Assembly: GCA_963556255.1 (NCBI GenBank)
Contig: OY744614.1
Location: 38,011,054 to 38,075,053, forward strand
Direction of reading: 5' to 3'
Length of the DNA: 64,000 nt
DNA from: Allolobophora icterica
Lineage: Eukaryota; Annelida; Clitellata; Crassiclitellata; Lumbricidae
The position numbers and the translations under genes are program-made. Shown here one piece after another: positions 24,081-34,069 of this stretch; positions within the stretch are counted from its first letter, which is position 1, and every line of letters starts with the position of its first letter. Below the pieces are notes generated by a model. It did not search any database. It was not told where the DNA came from and saw only the letters and a list, made by a program, of their open reading frames with translations.

Positions 24081-27000
24081 AATCAGATATCAGATATCAG
24101 ATTTATATAGTGCCCCTTCAAGGATCTACTCAGAGGCGCTCCCGGCCCAGGCCCGATCAAAGAGAAATGTCTTAAGAAGACCATAAAACGAACCAGAGAG
24201 ATCCCTAGGAAGGGGGCGAATCTCAAGAGGGAGATCTACTTAATGATAAAGGGTTAATCAATCACCACTATGTCATCGTCATTTATTTTCTAACAGATTG
24301 TCTTTGTAGTCGATAGAGAAGTCAGATCAGATAAGGCTGGGTTGTGTAAGAAGAGAATTCGTTTTTCCCATCGTTTGACACTTGACAAATGACCGAGGAC
24401 AACGGAGATCATTTATTCGTACCCATCGCCGCCATGTGGCTGGCGTCAGGAACTGATGATAATGACATTTACCAGCAAAGTTAAAAACCAACAAGGGTGC
24501 TTTGACTTCACTGTAGTTTTGAGCGCTTTTCAGTTTTTCTGTGCAAATACCATTTGTTTTTAGAAACTGAAGTTCAAAACATTCAAGTGAATATTGCTCA
24601 ACTTTCTCCTTCAACAAGATCTAGTTCTGCATTTGTGGAAAATCAGACCTCATACTAAGAGTTAACTATTAAATACAGAGGCTCCTGATGTCACATTAAA
24701 GACAGAAGGAAAGACATTGAAAAGGAAGAGTAGCCCAGACCTCTGACGAAGGCCAAGACACAATGGCCCAGTTTATTATATTATCATTACCATCACGATT
24801 ATTACCATCATTACTACGGTACATATTTTAATTCTTTACTGTACTATCTGGGATCGTACGGTGGGTTTAAAAGCAGTGCATGAATACAGCAACAAAAGCA
24901 CTTTCTGGACTGCTATCTCAAGAGGTCTTGGGGCATACTGGTACGGTCCCAGCAATCAGATCGTGCTGCCTCATTGGACTGCCATCAACAATATTATTGT
25001 TATTACCGATATTGTTTTATACCCCAGGAAGGAATGGCCTGAGAACCAATACTAGTACTTTTATTACTGCGATGCTTTCGGAAGCAACAAACCTTTGACA
25101 GTCGGTTGTCAACTTGAGGTGTCAGCTTTGGATTTCCTGACATCTGCTTGATGGCATTTATTCTGTACCAGAGGCGATCACGAGGCTGTTCCTCAGCCAT
25201 TCTGGCAGTTGCCAACTGAATAATGTCATCCTCCGACAGATTGGGATGGATGTTACGCAACTCCTGAATAACCACCAACAATCGCAGTTAAGCAGTGCAA
25301 AGTACGGTAACTACACAGTTATTATTTACTGATTCATTACATATTTATTAAGAACCACTATCTAATGAACAAGCATCAGTCGATGGCACAGAGCAATTGC
25401 GAGTGAAGGAATTGCTCAAGGTCCCTACATAGTAACTGTCTCGGGTCAAATTCTTTCTCTCCAAAAAGTGAGCGTTCTCACCAATCGACAACCATTTATC
25501 ACAGGTACCCCTTAACAACAGTCTTCAGAGCAGTCTACAGACAAAGCATCATTGTCTTGTTGTTGAACTGCCAACATTGAACATTGAGAATGGCCTGGGA
25601 CTAAGGGGCGATCATCATAGCTCGTGTTTAGGATTTCTATCAGGGTACATCGTCTGATATGGTCAAAAAACAGAAATAGGTAATCGCAAACTTACTTATT
25701 TAATCACTTAGTTAATTAAAGAAAAGGTCTGCCCTTTGCTCAAGGCTATCCACTATCTAACTACTGTAATACCAGGTAAGCAATTACTTTACTTTAGGCA
25801 TCTTACATTACCTCACGTTGTGTTAATGAGGCTGATTAGAATCTTTTGGTAAAGCTCCCACCCATTGTCCAATACCGGAATGGGAGGGAGGGGACTTACA
25901 TTCTGCTTTCCAGCTCTTGAGCCAGCTATGCATGAATTCCAGTCCTGATCAACGGTCCAATGCATTGCAGGACTTGCCGTTTAATACCCAGCTTATGCCG
26001 GTGGAACCAAATTCTACATCTTGGTGATAGAGGTACATGTGCACAAGCAATTTGTCCATGTCACTACACGTAGTCTGCTCAGCAAGCTCACACCCACAAA
26101 CGTTCGATGGATCACTTGGATTACAGAATACATGCGCTATCAAATCAATCATCATGAAGTAAATCAGTCTCTTCTTCATGGTAATTTATGGCTTAATTTA
26201 TTTTGATTTATTCAATAAATACTAAATAAAATAATTAAATACCTTAATTAAGGCTCGCATTCGATCTTCATCCAGTTTCCCAGGTTCTAAAATCAACAAA
26301 CACCTGGCTTAACAAACGAATTAATTATTTTATGTCTGAGCAAAGGTCATGAAGTCATCAAAGGTCATGAAGTCGTCAGAATCCAGTTCTCATCATTGTG
26401 CTTCAATTCAACATTTCCTCAACCCTCAAAAACGATACCTAATAAGACAATTGCTGACAACAAAATGTAAATTAAACGCAGCTCCAACACATAATCTAGA
26501 TATGATAAACATACATGCTACAGCTATCAGAAGAGTTCCAAAGAGGTTCCACTGTACTGTATTGTATTGTATTTCATAACTTTAAAGCACCTCAACCTAT
26601 TGCCCATCAGTAGAGGCAGGTTTTAAGACAGTGAAAGAATGTAGCAGGACTACCAGAGAGCAGCGCCACACAGACCGAAGGGGAAAGTACAAAGGAATCT
26701 GCATTTAAATGGTGCTTAATCTAAGAGCTCTGACAATAATTTTGAGAATTTTGTAACAGCAGGTGAATGTAAGGTTTACCTTTGGCTTTGCCATCTTTGC
26801 GTGTCTTCTTGTTCCACGGCAGAAAGTTAGTCAGTTTATTGGCTGTTAAAAAACACAAGCCACAAACTAAAGTACCACTGGAAAGATGGATGTTAATTAC
26901 TGTAATTATTATTACGCATTAATTAAGCGCCAGTATCTAATGACCAACATCAATCAATGGCGTTGAGCAATTGTGAGTAAAGGACTTGCTCAAGGTCCCA

Positions 27001-30000
27001 AGACAGTAACCATTTCAGGGAGGGCTCGAACCCTTACCCTCCATGTTACAAGCGCTCTCACCAATTGGCAATCGTGTCCCATTAAAAGCAAACTAAGTTG
27101 AAACCTGAATCCATTTTTGTTGGTAGTCAAGGTGCATCTCCTATTTTAAAATGTGCTATAAAATTTATTTGATTAGATTTTTAGTAAATTTGTCAAACAC
27201 GAATTACGCATCTTCTACCTTACTACATGCAACGCATCTTCTACTTTACTACATGCAACAAGTCAGCTGACTGGTTCATTCTTCATTTAGTAATAAGTTA
27301 ATAACGAGTGCAGACTCAAGCCTCCCTTGAGACGTATCAGAACCAAAGCCCGCACTAATACACGTGAATTTAGTATCAAGTCCTCTGGACTTATGATTTG
27401 GAAAACACTCCCATTAGAAACTCGTCTCTCTGTAAATCTCCAAGAATTCAAAACGAGATTATGAGCATTCCTTATTAACTCATAAAGACTCGACCACCTT
27501 ATAAATACCGATTTTATTATATCGATCTATTATAACCATAACCACAACCATAAATTTTATTACTTCTCTTAATATGTGTAGTTACAGACAATCAGTACCC
27601 GAATTTTCAAAAGATAAAATCTTTTATTATCCATAATTAACGGAAAGTAAAGGGAACAACCCCAAAGGGACCTAGATCCTGATGGCAGGGCTACCTATGT
27701 ACATGAACATCTTAATGGCAGCTGGCTATTTAGTTTAATTTAGTCGAACTATAGGAACTTAACTAGTTAACTAAGGTTAAAAGTTATAACATAACATATT
27801 TTATTTCGTAACCAACATAAACAGGTCGTAATTACATCGAAGTATTGTTGGATTACACAGGAGACCCAAAAGGGGCCGTAGGTCCCGCTAGCCAGGGCCA
27901 CCTGAATCAGTTGGGTAGAAACGATGTATCATGGCCAACTATGAAAAAAAACGGACGATAAGAATCTTATCTATCATGCGCTTAAACATGGTAAGAATAA
28001 AAAAAACAAAGTATATACAATGCAACAAAGTAGCAACCAGTGCACACACTCCCAGTACGAGGAGGTTTGTAATAAGTCACAGGGGTATATGCTTTTGAAG
28101 GATAATTTACACTCATTGTTGGATGTAAGCAGATAGCTCTCGTTTAAATAGCTGGAGGGAGGGTAGTGAGCGAATACGGAGCGGGATATTGTTCCAAGTT
28201 CTTGGTCCGGCACATTGCATTGAAACCAGTCTAGTGTTAGTCCGGGCAAAGGGAGTATAGTATGTGTTCCTATTCTCAAACGATGGGCTTGGGTGTCAGT
28301 ATTGGGGCGAAACAAGTCTCGAAAGGTTGTGGGTAATTGATTATGGGTGTAGCGGTACATGAATATTCCCAACTGCACCTGCCTTATCTGATCAGGTTTT
28401 AGTAATCTCAGGTTTAAAAATTTGCTTTTAGTGTTAGCACCGTAGGGGATTTTTGCAACAAATCTAACAGCCCTCTTTTGCAAGATGACAAGCTTAGAGA
28501 GATTTGACTTATATGCTGAGGCCCAAACTATATTGCAATAGGTTATATAAGGATGTATGAGAGTGTAGTAGAGGGTAATTCGGGTCTGTGGAGGGAGGAT
28601 TCTTGATACACGTGTAAGGATTCCTAAGCTTTTAGGGATTTTTGTTGAAATATTAGCTAAATGTTCTTTCCATGACCAGTATTGGTCGACATAAACTCCC
28701 AGGAACTCTGTTGATTGGACCTGGGTAATTGGGGCACCCATAATACATAAATTTGGATATGGGATGGAAGGTGATTTTTTATGAGATCTAAAGAGAATAT
28801 AATTAGTTTTATCCAGGTCAAGGGTTAATTTATTTGATCGGAACCATTCAGCTACTTTATTTAATTCAGTGTTTGTATGATTAATCATTTCTTCAATTGA
28901 GGAGTGAGAGTTAAAAACGTTGGTGTCATCAGCAAAAAGTATGAATAATAGGTCAGAGGAAACATTGGGTAGGTCCATAGTGCGACCGTACGTTACCTAC
29001 CGGAATAACGTACGCGTACCGTACGTACGTTATCGAAAAAAAAAACGCGTTAAATATGCCACAAGTTTATCTGATCATTCACAAAGAACCTCAATATAAC
29101 TATGATCTTATAATGTACGCGTACGTCAAAAAAGATCAGTTTAGCTCTGCAGTATTAATCTCCCCGTACGCAGGCCTAGATAATTACAAACGGTAGGCCT
29201 ACCGAAATTTAGTATTACCAATAAAATTACCTCTGCACTGACCATCCTAGAAAGTGTGCCGTAAAATCTTAATTATCTTCATATTATACATTAGACAGAA
29301 TATTAGCAATTTGGAATTTAAAAGTTTGAAAGTAGAGATCATTGAACAGCCGTCAATCACCAACTATTATTGACTTTTCTTGTGCATAATGTTATGTATT
29401 TTATTTTCGTCATGAACTGATGTGAACGTACGGTAACATACGGCACAATAAGGTATGCGTACCGTACGTACGTTATAGAAAAAAAATAACGTACGTACGG
29501 TCGCACCTTGGGTAGGTCATTATAATGATGTTATACTGATGTTATACTGATGCATATAAAAGCACGCATGCCTAGGAGCTTCTTTAGTTAAGAATGTTAT
29601 TTACGGTTAAGGACAAGCCTCTTCTCGGTCTAAGACAATGTTCTAATTTTTAAATGTAACCAGAACAAATAATCGTCAATGATTGCATGCAGTGCGAGTC
29701 ATTACTTAAAAGTGTTACTTTAGCTACCCGGGTGTCCCTCCCTAGCGGGATCTTCATCCCTTTTGGGCCACCCTTTGTAGCCAATAACACTTAAATATTG
29801 GTAATGTTAGCTTGTTATTATTGTTATTGGTCACAAAAAAGATATTGACTGAATGAAAAAAAGACTGTGGGGACCTTGACGAAGTCCTAATTGGAAAACG
29901 CTCAGCATCTCTGATGAAGCCTTGTCATTACATAGCTCAGCTATAGTGTAAAACAAAGAAAATTAAAAAAAACAAATACATAGTTATATCGAACTAGCTA

Positions 30001-31556
30001 ACTACAGAATGAAAGTTCTAAAGTAACTAATTTACAGTCACAGACAGTATTTAAATCCTTCACTCAATAGTGTAACCATCCAACATCTGACCGAAAGACC
30101 CTGAAAGATATTCAATTCAAAGGCACGTTAAAATGTCTACATACACGTTAACGTTAAGTTCACACGTTAAACGTTAAGTGTCTACACATGCACACGCATA
30201 TACACATACAACTCAGCTTCTGTATAATTTATCAGTTGCACACCCTACGTTGCAGATTTCTGCTCAGACCCGTAAAGTTCTGTGCCCATAGTCACACCAC
30301 TTCCATTTAAAATAGTTACATTAAAAATAGAAGAGCACAGAGGAAGAATTCTTACAGTATCCCAGTTCCTTGTCATCGTCCGCCTCATCCTTGTTCTTGG
30401 CCCTCTTCTGACGGAAGCAGTTCTTGTCGACGATATAAGCGACGATAACGAGCAGAGGAAAGAACGCCAAGGTGAGAATCGCTTCCCACACCTCGACAAT
30501 TTCGGGGGAGATCAGCAGAAGGATCATGGCTAACCAGATGTAGGCAAACAGGCTGACCACGGCTGTAAGCGCAAACACCCGGAACGCGGCGATTCTCCGA
30601 CTCTCGCCCTTCGGAATGACAACCACACAGAAGCCGGTGATGCAGAAGAGGTTGAATGCCGCCGATCCGACGATGGTTCCAGGACCCAGTTCTCCGGCTT
30701 TGAACCCATTGCCCACCGTTTCGATACATGCCAGGAGGATCTCAGGAGCACTCGAACCCAGTGCCATCAGGGTCAGATTGGCCACCGTGTCGTTCCAAAC
30801 CTTTGAAAAAGAACAACTTCCAGGTCAGGTATAGACTGAAAAACGTGCCAGAAATTAAAAACTGCCTATCTGTTCAGTGTTCACAGAGCATATCCCTGAC
30901 TCCATATCCTCTGTTAACGAAGTCCCTCACACGATCAGTTGACACAATACAGCTTATGTATGACCAAGCGCAAGTTCCAGACTTGTGCACGGTTGCAGTT
31001 GACCTATAGATCACTCTACTACTTTTTATACTAATTTAAAGACTAACTCTTTTTAGCCGTGGCTGGACTAGGAGCGCTACTGAGTAGACAGCCTTGAAGG
31101 GGCGCTATATAAATGTTCCTTATTAATAATAATAATAATAATAAAAGAATCTATGGCAGATCAAAGCAGTTACATGATAACATGAATATCTGCAGGTCAG
31201 TACAAGGCTGAACCATCAGATACCTTGTGCTTCTACACAGGTGGAAAGAAGGAAAAGTTTCCTTAATCCAGACATACCTTCACTTCCACCTCTTCATATC
31301 CACTCTCTGCTTCCTCCGAGGCCACCTTGATCGTGGTCGTGTGGCTCGTGATCTTCTCGATCGCGCACATGAACGTGTCGGCGATGATGGCCACACCGAG
31401 AAAGCACCAGAGAAGTCCAATAAGATAGATGGCAGCACGGCCCCAGATGGGCCAGGTGTACTCGTTGACCAGCGGCAGGAGCAGACCCTTGTCCGAGCAG
31501 GTGTAGTTGTACAGGTCATCGTAACACGGAATATCCGATGAATTGTCGGCCGCCAT
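13048..31556 (-). CDS. SLC8A: Na+/Ca2+ exchanger, NCX/SLC8 family (gene span, complete CDS)
   Basis: Twelve coding exons join in frame into 845 codons plus TAG: 31556-31278, 30800-30356, 26842-26780, 26286-26243, 25263-25093, 22171-21972, 20176-19935, 17264-17032, 16399-16291, 15739-15561, 14651-14322 and 13290-13048. All introns are GT-AG. The protein exchanges Na+ for Ca2+ at the plasma membrane (family knowledge). Visible parts: first membrane helix about 40-65; alpha-1 repeat with ALGSSAPEILL (Glu113); cytoplasmic loop about 220-650 with Calx-beta domains CBD1 (about 365-482) and CBD2 (483-596), joined by the acidic NDDDPG; alpha-2 repeat with MGTSLPDLFASK (Asp718) and SIGNVTGSNSVNVFLG; C-terminus ending ITAPF. 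It is slightly shorter than vertebrate NCX (about 930-970). It lacks an N-terminal signal peptide and the basic XIP segment is poorly conserved. Confidence 0.96.
14322..14651 (-). CDS. SLC8A: NCX coding exon 11 (alpha-2 repeat)
   Basis: 330 nt, residues 656-765. FAFVPP, then helices, then DSITSITFVAMGTSLPDLFA and SIGNVTGSNSVNVFLGLG: the alpha-2 repeat with its ion-site aspartate (Asp718). The acceptor is cttgcag and the donor gtaacg. A TCA/ATC microsatellite begins about 35 bp upstream of the acceptor. Confidence 0.97.
14670..14850. repeat. Compound TCA/ATC microsatellite by NCX alpha-2 exon
   Basis: Imperfect ATC/TCA/TTA triplets beginning about 20-35 bp from the exon 11 acceptor on the intron side. 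Confidence 0.9.
15095..15510 (-). mobile_element. Two adjacent family-B SINE copies in NCX intron 10
   Basis: 15300-15095 has the tRNA-like head (GGTTAGCATGCCAGACT, GGTTCAAATCC) plus body; 15510-15300 is a second copy lacking the head. They are head-to-tail on the minus strand, between exons 10 and 11. Confidence 0.8.
15561..15739 (-). CDS. SLC8A: NCX coding exon 10
   Basis: 179 nt, phase 1 to 0. It runs EFNTMVNRMMIKVNVNMDAM, TWGDQFRNAMNV, LDYVMHFLTFGWK. This matches the conserved NCX segment SWREQFxEA ... FDYVMHFLTVFWK at the return into the membrane. The acceptor is tttgtag and the donor gtttgt. Confidence 0.95.
16291..16399 (-). CDS. SLC8A: NCX coding exon 9 (end of CBD2)
   Basis: 109 nt, phase 0 to 1. 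It codes EKEKDESFKVELVDTDCGGA, then KFGRIKKTIVSVVDDD, closing the Calx-beta fold. It occupies the position of the alternatively spliced exons of vertebrate NCX1, but I saw no second variant of it nearby. The acceptor is ttttaag and the donor gttaga. Confidence 0.93.
16956..17060. repeat. Three exact 35-bp tandem copies across an exon-intron boundary
   Basis: Copies at 16956-16990, 16991-17025 and 17026-17060, each beginning ACTAACTTGGTCATC on the plus strand. On the minus strand each carries the last CBD2 codons of NCX exon 8 plus its GT donor. No differences are seen between copies, suggesting recent expansion. Confidence 0.97.
17032..17264 (-). CDS. SLC8A: NCX coding exon 8 (most of CBD2), with triplicated 3' end
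   Basis: 233 nt, phase 1 to 0. It codes DPGTFEFEKPSILFKESEGK, WRTEDLTAINGRDF and ITFEHGETMKLLEIPIVDDQ, a second Calx-beta domain. The donor CAA|gttagt lies in the first of three exact 35-bp tandem copies (17060-16956), so two more identical donors follow at 35-bp steps. Only the first joins exon 9 in frame; read-through reaches a TGA in the third copy. Confidence 0.93.
17300..19930. other. NCX intron 7: no coding exon recognised
   Basis: AT-rich with TAA, TACA and ATCA tracts. A 103-codon minus-strand frame (19557-19246) with hydrophobic stretches is present but matches nothing I know and lacks a clear splice context. Confidence 0.6.
19935..20176 (-). CDS. SLC8A: NCX coding exon 7 (most of CBD1)
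   Basis: 242 nt, phase 2 to 1. It codes VETIDGTAEAQKDYIPIKET, then LTFAADEVTKSLDIVIIDDN, then EWEPDEVFFVKLS: a canonical Calx-beta domain. IIDDNEWEPDE aligns with the vertebrate IIDDDIFEEDE Ca2+-binding loop. The exon ends ILNDD; the next codon, split over the intron, is a third aspartate. The acceptor is atttcag and the donor gtgagt. Confidence 0.96.
20636..20867 (+). mobile_element. Full-length tRNA-derived SINE (family A)
   Basis: RNA polymerase III box A TGGCTCAGTGGTAAG (from 20646) and box B GGTTCGAATCC (20689-20699) at tRNA spacing. The body ends GAGCGCCTCTGAGTAG ... AGAGGCGCTATAGAAATATCC and an A-rich tail. Related 3' parts occur at 5546-5612, 11640-11691, 31052-31120, 24091-24150 (minus) and 56645-56757 (minus). 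It lies in NCX intron 6. Confidence 0.92.
21349..21405. ncRNA. Perfect 20-bp-arm hairpin in NCX intron 6 (candidate only)
   Basis: Arms 21349-21368 and 21386-21405 are exact inverted repeats (GTAATATCTGTGATATCATT); the 17-nt loop also pairs internally (AGACA/TGTCT). Outer words TACTAGC and GCTAGTA extend the symmetry. It could be a pre-miRNA-like hairpin or the core of a small transposon. No expression evidence is available. Confidence 0.35.
21972..22171 (-). CDS. SLC8A: NCX coding exon 6 (start of CBD1)
   Basis: 200 nt, phase 0 to 2, residues 335 to 401 (split codon). The first Calx-beta strands are visible in VVEFTATQISILERDQKVQV and TVRRFGNLSIPVV. Donor TGCAG|gtcaga joins to exon 7 as CRVETIDGTA. 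Confidence 0.92.
22319..22810. mobile_element. 492-bp hAT-like MITE with perfect ends
   Basis: A perfect 17-bp inverted repeat TAGGGGTCCACCGGAAA and a perfect 8-bp target duplication ATCAATGC (22311-22318 and 22811-22818). CGG-rich ends, AT-rich middle, no ORF. In NCX intron 5, about 150 bp upstream of exon 6. Confidence 0.93.
23142..23312. repeat. (ATGT)n microsatellite, about 170 bp
   Basis: Nearly perfect ATGT array with one ATTT interruption, in NCX intron 5. It generates long MYVC or HTYI spurious ORFs. A shorter ATGT array lies at 45630-45720. Confidence 0.98.
24009..24081. repeat. (TATC)n microsatellite
   Basis: About 18 TATC units next to a minus-strand SINE tail, consistent with growth from a SINE or LINE end. 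Confidence 0.97.
25093..25263 (-). CDS. SLC8A: NCX coding exon 5
   Basis: 171 nt, phase 0 to 0, 57 codons. ELRNIHPNLSEDDIIQLATA and RLWYRINAIKQMSGNPKL match the NCX loop pattern (KELKxxHPDxxxEQLxELA, then RAFYRIQATRxMTGAGN). The acceptor is ttattcag and the donor gtttgt. Confidence 0.93.
26243..26286 (-). CDS. SLC8A: NCX coding exon 4 (loop micro-exon)
   Basis: 44 nt, phase 1 to 0. It codes EPGKLDEDRMRALIK. Together with the next exon it forms the helical stretch that in vertebrate NCX reads MARILKELKQKHPDK. The acceptor is gattttag and the donor gtattt. Confidence 0.85.
26780..26842 (-). CDS. SLC8A: NCX coding exon 3 (loop micro-exon)
   Basis: 63 nt, phase 1 to 1. It codes a basic linker, SNKLTNFLPWNKKTRKDGKA. 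Found by phase-compatible splice sites (aacag acceptor, gtaaac donor). The frame carries through exactly to the next exon. Confidence 0.85.
26925..27075 (-). mobile_element. tRNA-derived SINE (family D) fragment
   Basis: The minus strand contains TTGGTGAGAGCGCTTGTAAC and GGTTCGAGCCC followed by GGGACCTTGAGCAAGTCC. The last phrase also occurs at 20717-20735 in family A and near 25410 (minus), so the families share a core. Confidence 0.7.
27320..27480 (+). pseudogene. LINE reverse-transcriptase C-terminal fragment
   Basis: The plus strand reads RIRTKARTNTREFSIKSSGL, MIWKTLPLETRLSVN, LQEFKTRL then a stop where family members have tryptophan. This is the N-T-R ... W-x-x-L-P ... F-K-x-x-L signature at the end of CR1/L2-type LINE ORF2. 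Degenerate and short, in NCX intron 2. Confidence 0.75.
27780..28978 (-). mobile_element. 5'-truncated LINE (Jockey-superfamily, CR1/L2-like) reverse transcriptase with 3'UTR
   Basis: A 334-codon open frame (27974-28978) starts inside the reverse transcriptase at motif LLFILFADDTNVF, the catalytic YADD-type box, and runs through the thumb region (KLTLDLDKTNYILF, EFLGVYVD, ILQKRAVRFVAKIPYG). The upstream RT motifs and endonuclease are absent. The 3' part down to about 27780 holds the GACCC/CCCGCTAG motif shared with other copies, AATAAAA and a short TATGT-rich tail. It lies in NCX intron 2. The long intact frame suggests a relatively recent insertion. Confidence 0.9.
28976..29507. mobile_element. 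Unclassified 0.53-kb element with GTACGTACG-rich inverted ends
   Basis: The outer ends are inverted (TGCGACCGTACGT and ACGTACGGTCGCA). Each end also carries a direct copy of GCGTACCGTACGTACGTTAT followed by an A-run. Direct repeats TTGGGTAGGTC flank it at 28965-28975 and 29508-29518 and look like a target-site duplication. It adjoins the truncated 5' end of the LINE. Confidence 0.65.
30356..30800 (-). CDS. SLC8A: NCX coding exon 2 (alpha-1 repeat)
   Basis: 445 nt, residues 94-241. It opens with VWNDTVANLTLMALGSSAPE, the NCX alpha-1 signature with the ion-site glutamate at 113, then GPGTIVGSAAFN. Two further hydrophobic helices follow and it ends in a charged stretch (KRAKNKDEADDDKELGY) that begins the cytoplasmic loop where vertebrate XIP would be. 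The donor ACT|gtaaga is phase 1. Confidence 0.96.
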
Positions 31557-31586
31557 TGTCAACAAACGTCGTCAGCGCTCGTAAAT
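31278..31586 (-). CDS. SLC8A: NCX exon with start codon (coding exon 1)
   Basis: The acceptor gttacag precedes 31586. Thirty untranslated bases include an in-frame TGA, so ATG at 31556 is the first possible start in this exon and no upstream coding exon can feed in. It codes residues 1-93: a short extracellular N-terminus with N-glycosylation sequons NSS and NYT and two cysteines, then the hydrophobic helix AAIYLIGLLWCFLGVAIIAD, then FMCAIEKITS. The donor is gtatgt, phase 0. Confidence 0.95.
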
Positions 31587-31653
31587 CTGTAACAAAAAAA
31601 CACAATTTCTCATTTCGTGAACCTAAACAGCACAAATTTAAACTAACAGAGTC

Positions 31654-31881
31654 GTGGGCTTCCGGAAGGGGGGGGGGGCAAAGGGGGCATTTGCCCCTGG
31701 ATTTTGAAAACATTTTAATAAAATAAAACCTTTTGATTATTATGATTATTCCAACAGTCCAAACACGATTTTCAATGCTAAAAGACACCTAATTATTTAG
31801 GTAATTAAAGTCAGATATTCTATGCAAAAAATTTCATTTTTTGCCCCCCCCCCCCTAGAAAAATTCCTGCAGACACCCGTG
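31654..31881. mobile_element. 228-bp MITE-like element beside NCX start exon
   Basis: AACAGAGTC occurs directly on both sides (31645-31653 and 31882-31890). The ends are imperfect inverted repeats with facing G and C runs. It lies about 65 bp upstream of the acceptor of NCX coding exon 1. Confidence 0.65.
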
Positions 31882-34069
31882 AACAGAGTCAACATTACCC
31901 TGGAACTGAAGATCTTTTCCGCCAAAGCACCAATATGGCAACACCAATCGAACAACATTTGATTAGGGAGAGCATGACTTGAATACTAAATTGTCAATTT
32001 CCTACATGGATCTCCATCCAATATGAGCTGATACTGTTAAAAACAGCATGCCAGTTAGGCTCTGGCAGTAACACACAGTAAATGCCAGACTGACACTTCT
32101 AGCAAGCAGAGTTTATATGTACCGGTGCACCATATCTAGACACCTGACACAGCACTTCAAGTGCCTTACAAGAGGAGTGCTGTCTATAGACGCAATGCCA
32201 CACATACAGAAAGTTCTGCAAAGGATATTTCAGTCAAAGAAAAAGATATTCCTGGTCATGCCACTGAGGCAGCTTAATACAGGCACACCATAACGTGTAC
32301 AATAAACAATTAGATTTACTCATTTGTGTGCATCCATGACAGATAATTTAGGAGACAATGTCTGTTGGGACAACTCCCGCAGCCACTTCCGTTGTTAGCG
32401 GACATTAATTTTAAGACTACAAATTGAGCAGTCACAAGCAAACACTCAAACCCAGAATGTCTAATTGTCCCCTCTAGATCGACTAAGCCTTCCAATCCCT
32501 AGTGGGCAGCAGTAAAATGAGTGGGCGCCTAACAGGCTGCCAAAACGGAGACACGTGTTCAATAAGATCTTGATAATTGTACTGTCATATGTTTCAATGC
32601 ACATAACTTACTGCGGTATGTCAGCGAGCTTGTGAATAAACACGAATATATCATTATTATTATAACAATAATACTGCAAGTCCAAATGACACATGCACTC
32701 ACGCGCGCACACACACATTAACTTTCATAATGCATCTCTACACTGCAGATAAATAGTACATCCATCATCATCTCAAACGCCAGTGCAGATATATCTGCCG
32801 GATGAAGCAATATCGATCACCACAGCCAAGTTTAAGCCACCGTAAGACCCAATCAGTTGCCGTGTAACAGGCCCATCGCTTTTCTTTACAAAGCGTAATA
32901 AAGACAGCTGTGCAACGTAATTCCTGAAGAAAGCCCGCCCTGTGTGCTTTGCTTTTTTAGGACGCCTGATTCATAATTCATAACGTGCACACACATCTTG
33001 CAATTTCTGACAATCATAACCATATTTTAGTGACAGCCTATCCTCCACGTCCCTTGAGAAATTAGCGTCTGCTGTCCGCAAAGGCCATAGACATTAGACA
33101 GCCAATGTATCTTCATTCACAACGCATCTCCTTCTCACGAGAACGAATAGAAACCAACAGAAACCAGGAAACGACTCAACAGCAATATTATATTTAAGTC
33201 TATATTTATACTCACACCCACCAGTCAACTCAATTTTAAAATTAAAATTAAAGTTCTGATTAAGTGTACAACAGATCACATCATTTATCCTCGTGCTTTT
33301 TACACTGTTTCAACTCTAAACACCACCCAAATTAGCCGTCTGTCTGTCTGCTTGCCTGACCCCTTTGGATCTTGACCTGGAACCAATTTCACCCTCTCCC
33401 CGCCTATCAATTGTGATTTGACTAAGTGCCTGTGAATAAGCTGGCTCCCGCGACTTTGCTGTTTTTGGTGCTGTAGAAATGTTAAGACTTAATACGATTA
33501 CATAGTTTCATCATTGTCAAAGTTACAGCATAGTTACAGCTTACAGCTTCTTCATTCGCTATACAGAATTGAAAAATAACGATTTTTATTACATCAAGTG
33601 GCACGTGCTGGAAATAGCAGTGCTCAGTCATAGCAATAAACTTCAATATATCTGGATAATGATATTATAAAATACACCCAGTCAGGAAGATGTTTGCTTA
33701 GTCCAACGTTGTCTCAAAGTGTGCATGCCTAGTTGGCATGTTTGATGTAATTACGACACATCATTACATAATAAAAAACAGTTAAAACTGTTCAAACTCT
33801 TTCTTTGAAGCAGCGACTGGTGATGTAACTAGGTTATTTATTTAGTGCCTTTATTAATTCTCTTGAAAGCATTGCATAGCCTACAGTCTGCAACAGCTTC
33901 ACAATGAATTCGAGAACAGCATAGGAAGAAGAGCAGTCTCTTGAGCTAGCCCCAGGAGGAAGTTGTGGGTATAAACAGGGGTGAAAAATTCTCTGTCTTC
34001 GAAATATAATAATGTAATAATTTCTATATAATACTTTCTACTAGAAGGAAAGAAACCCCGTATCGCCTA

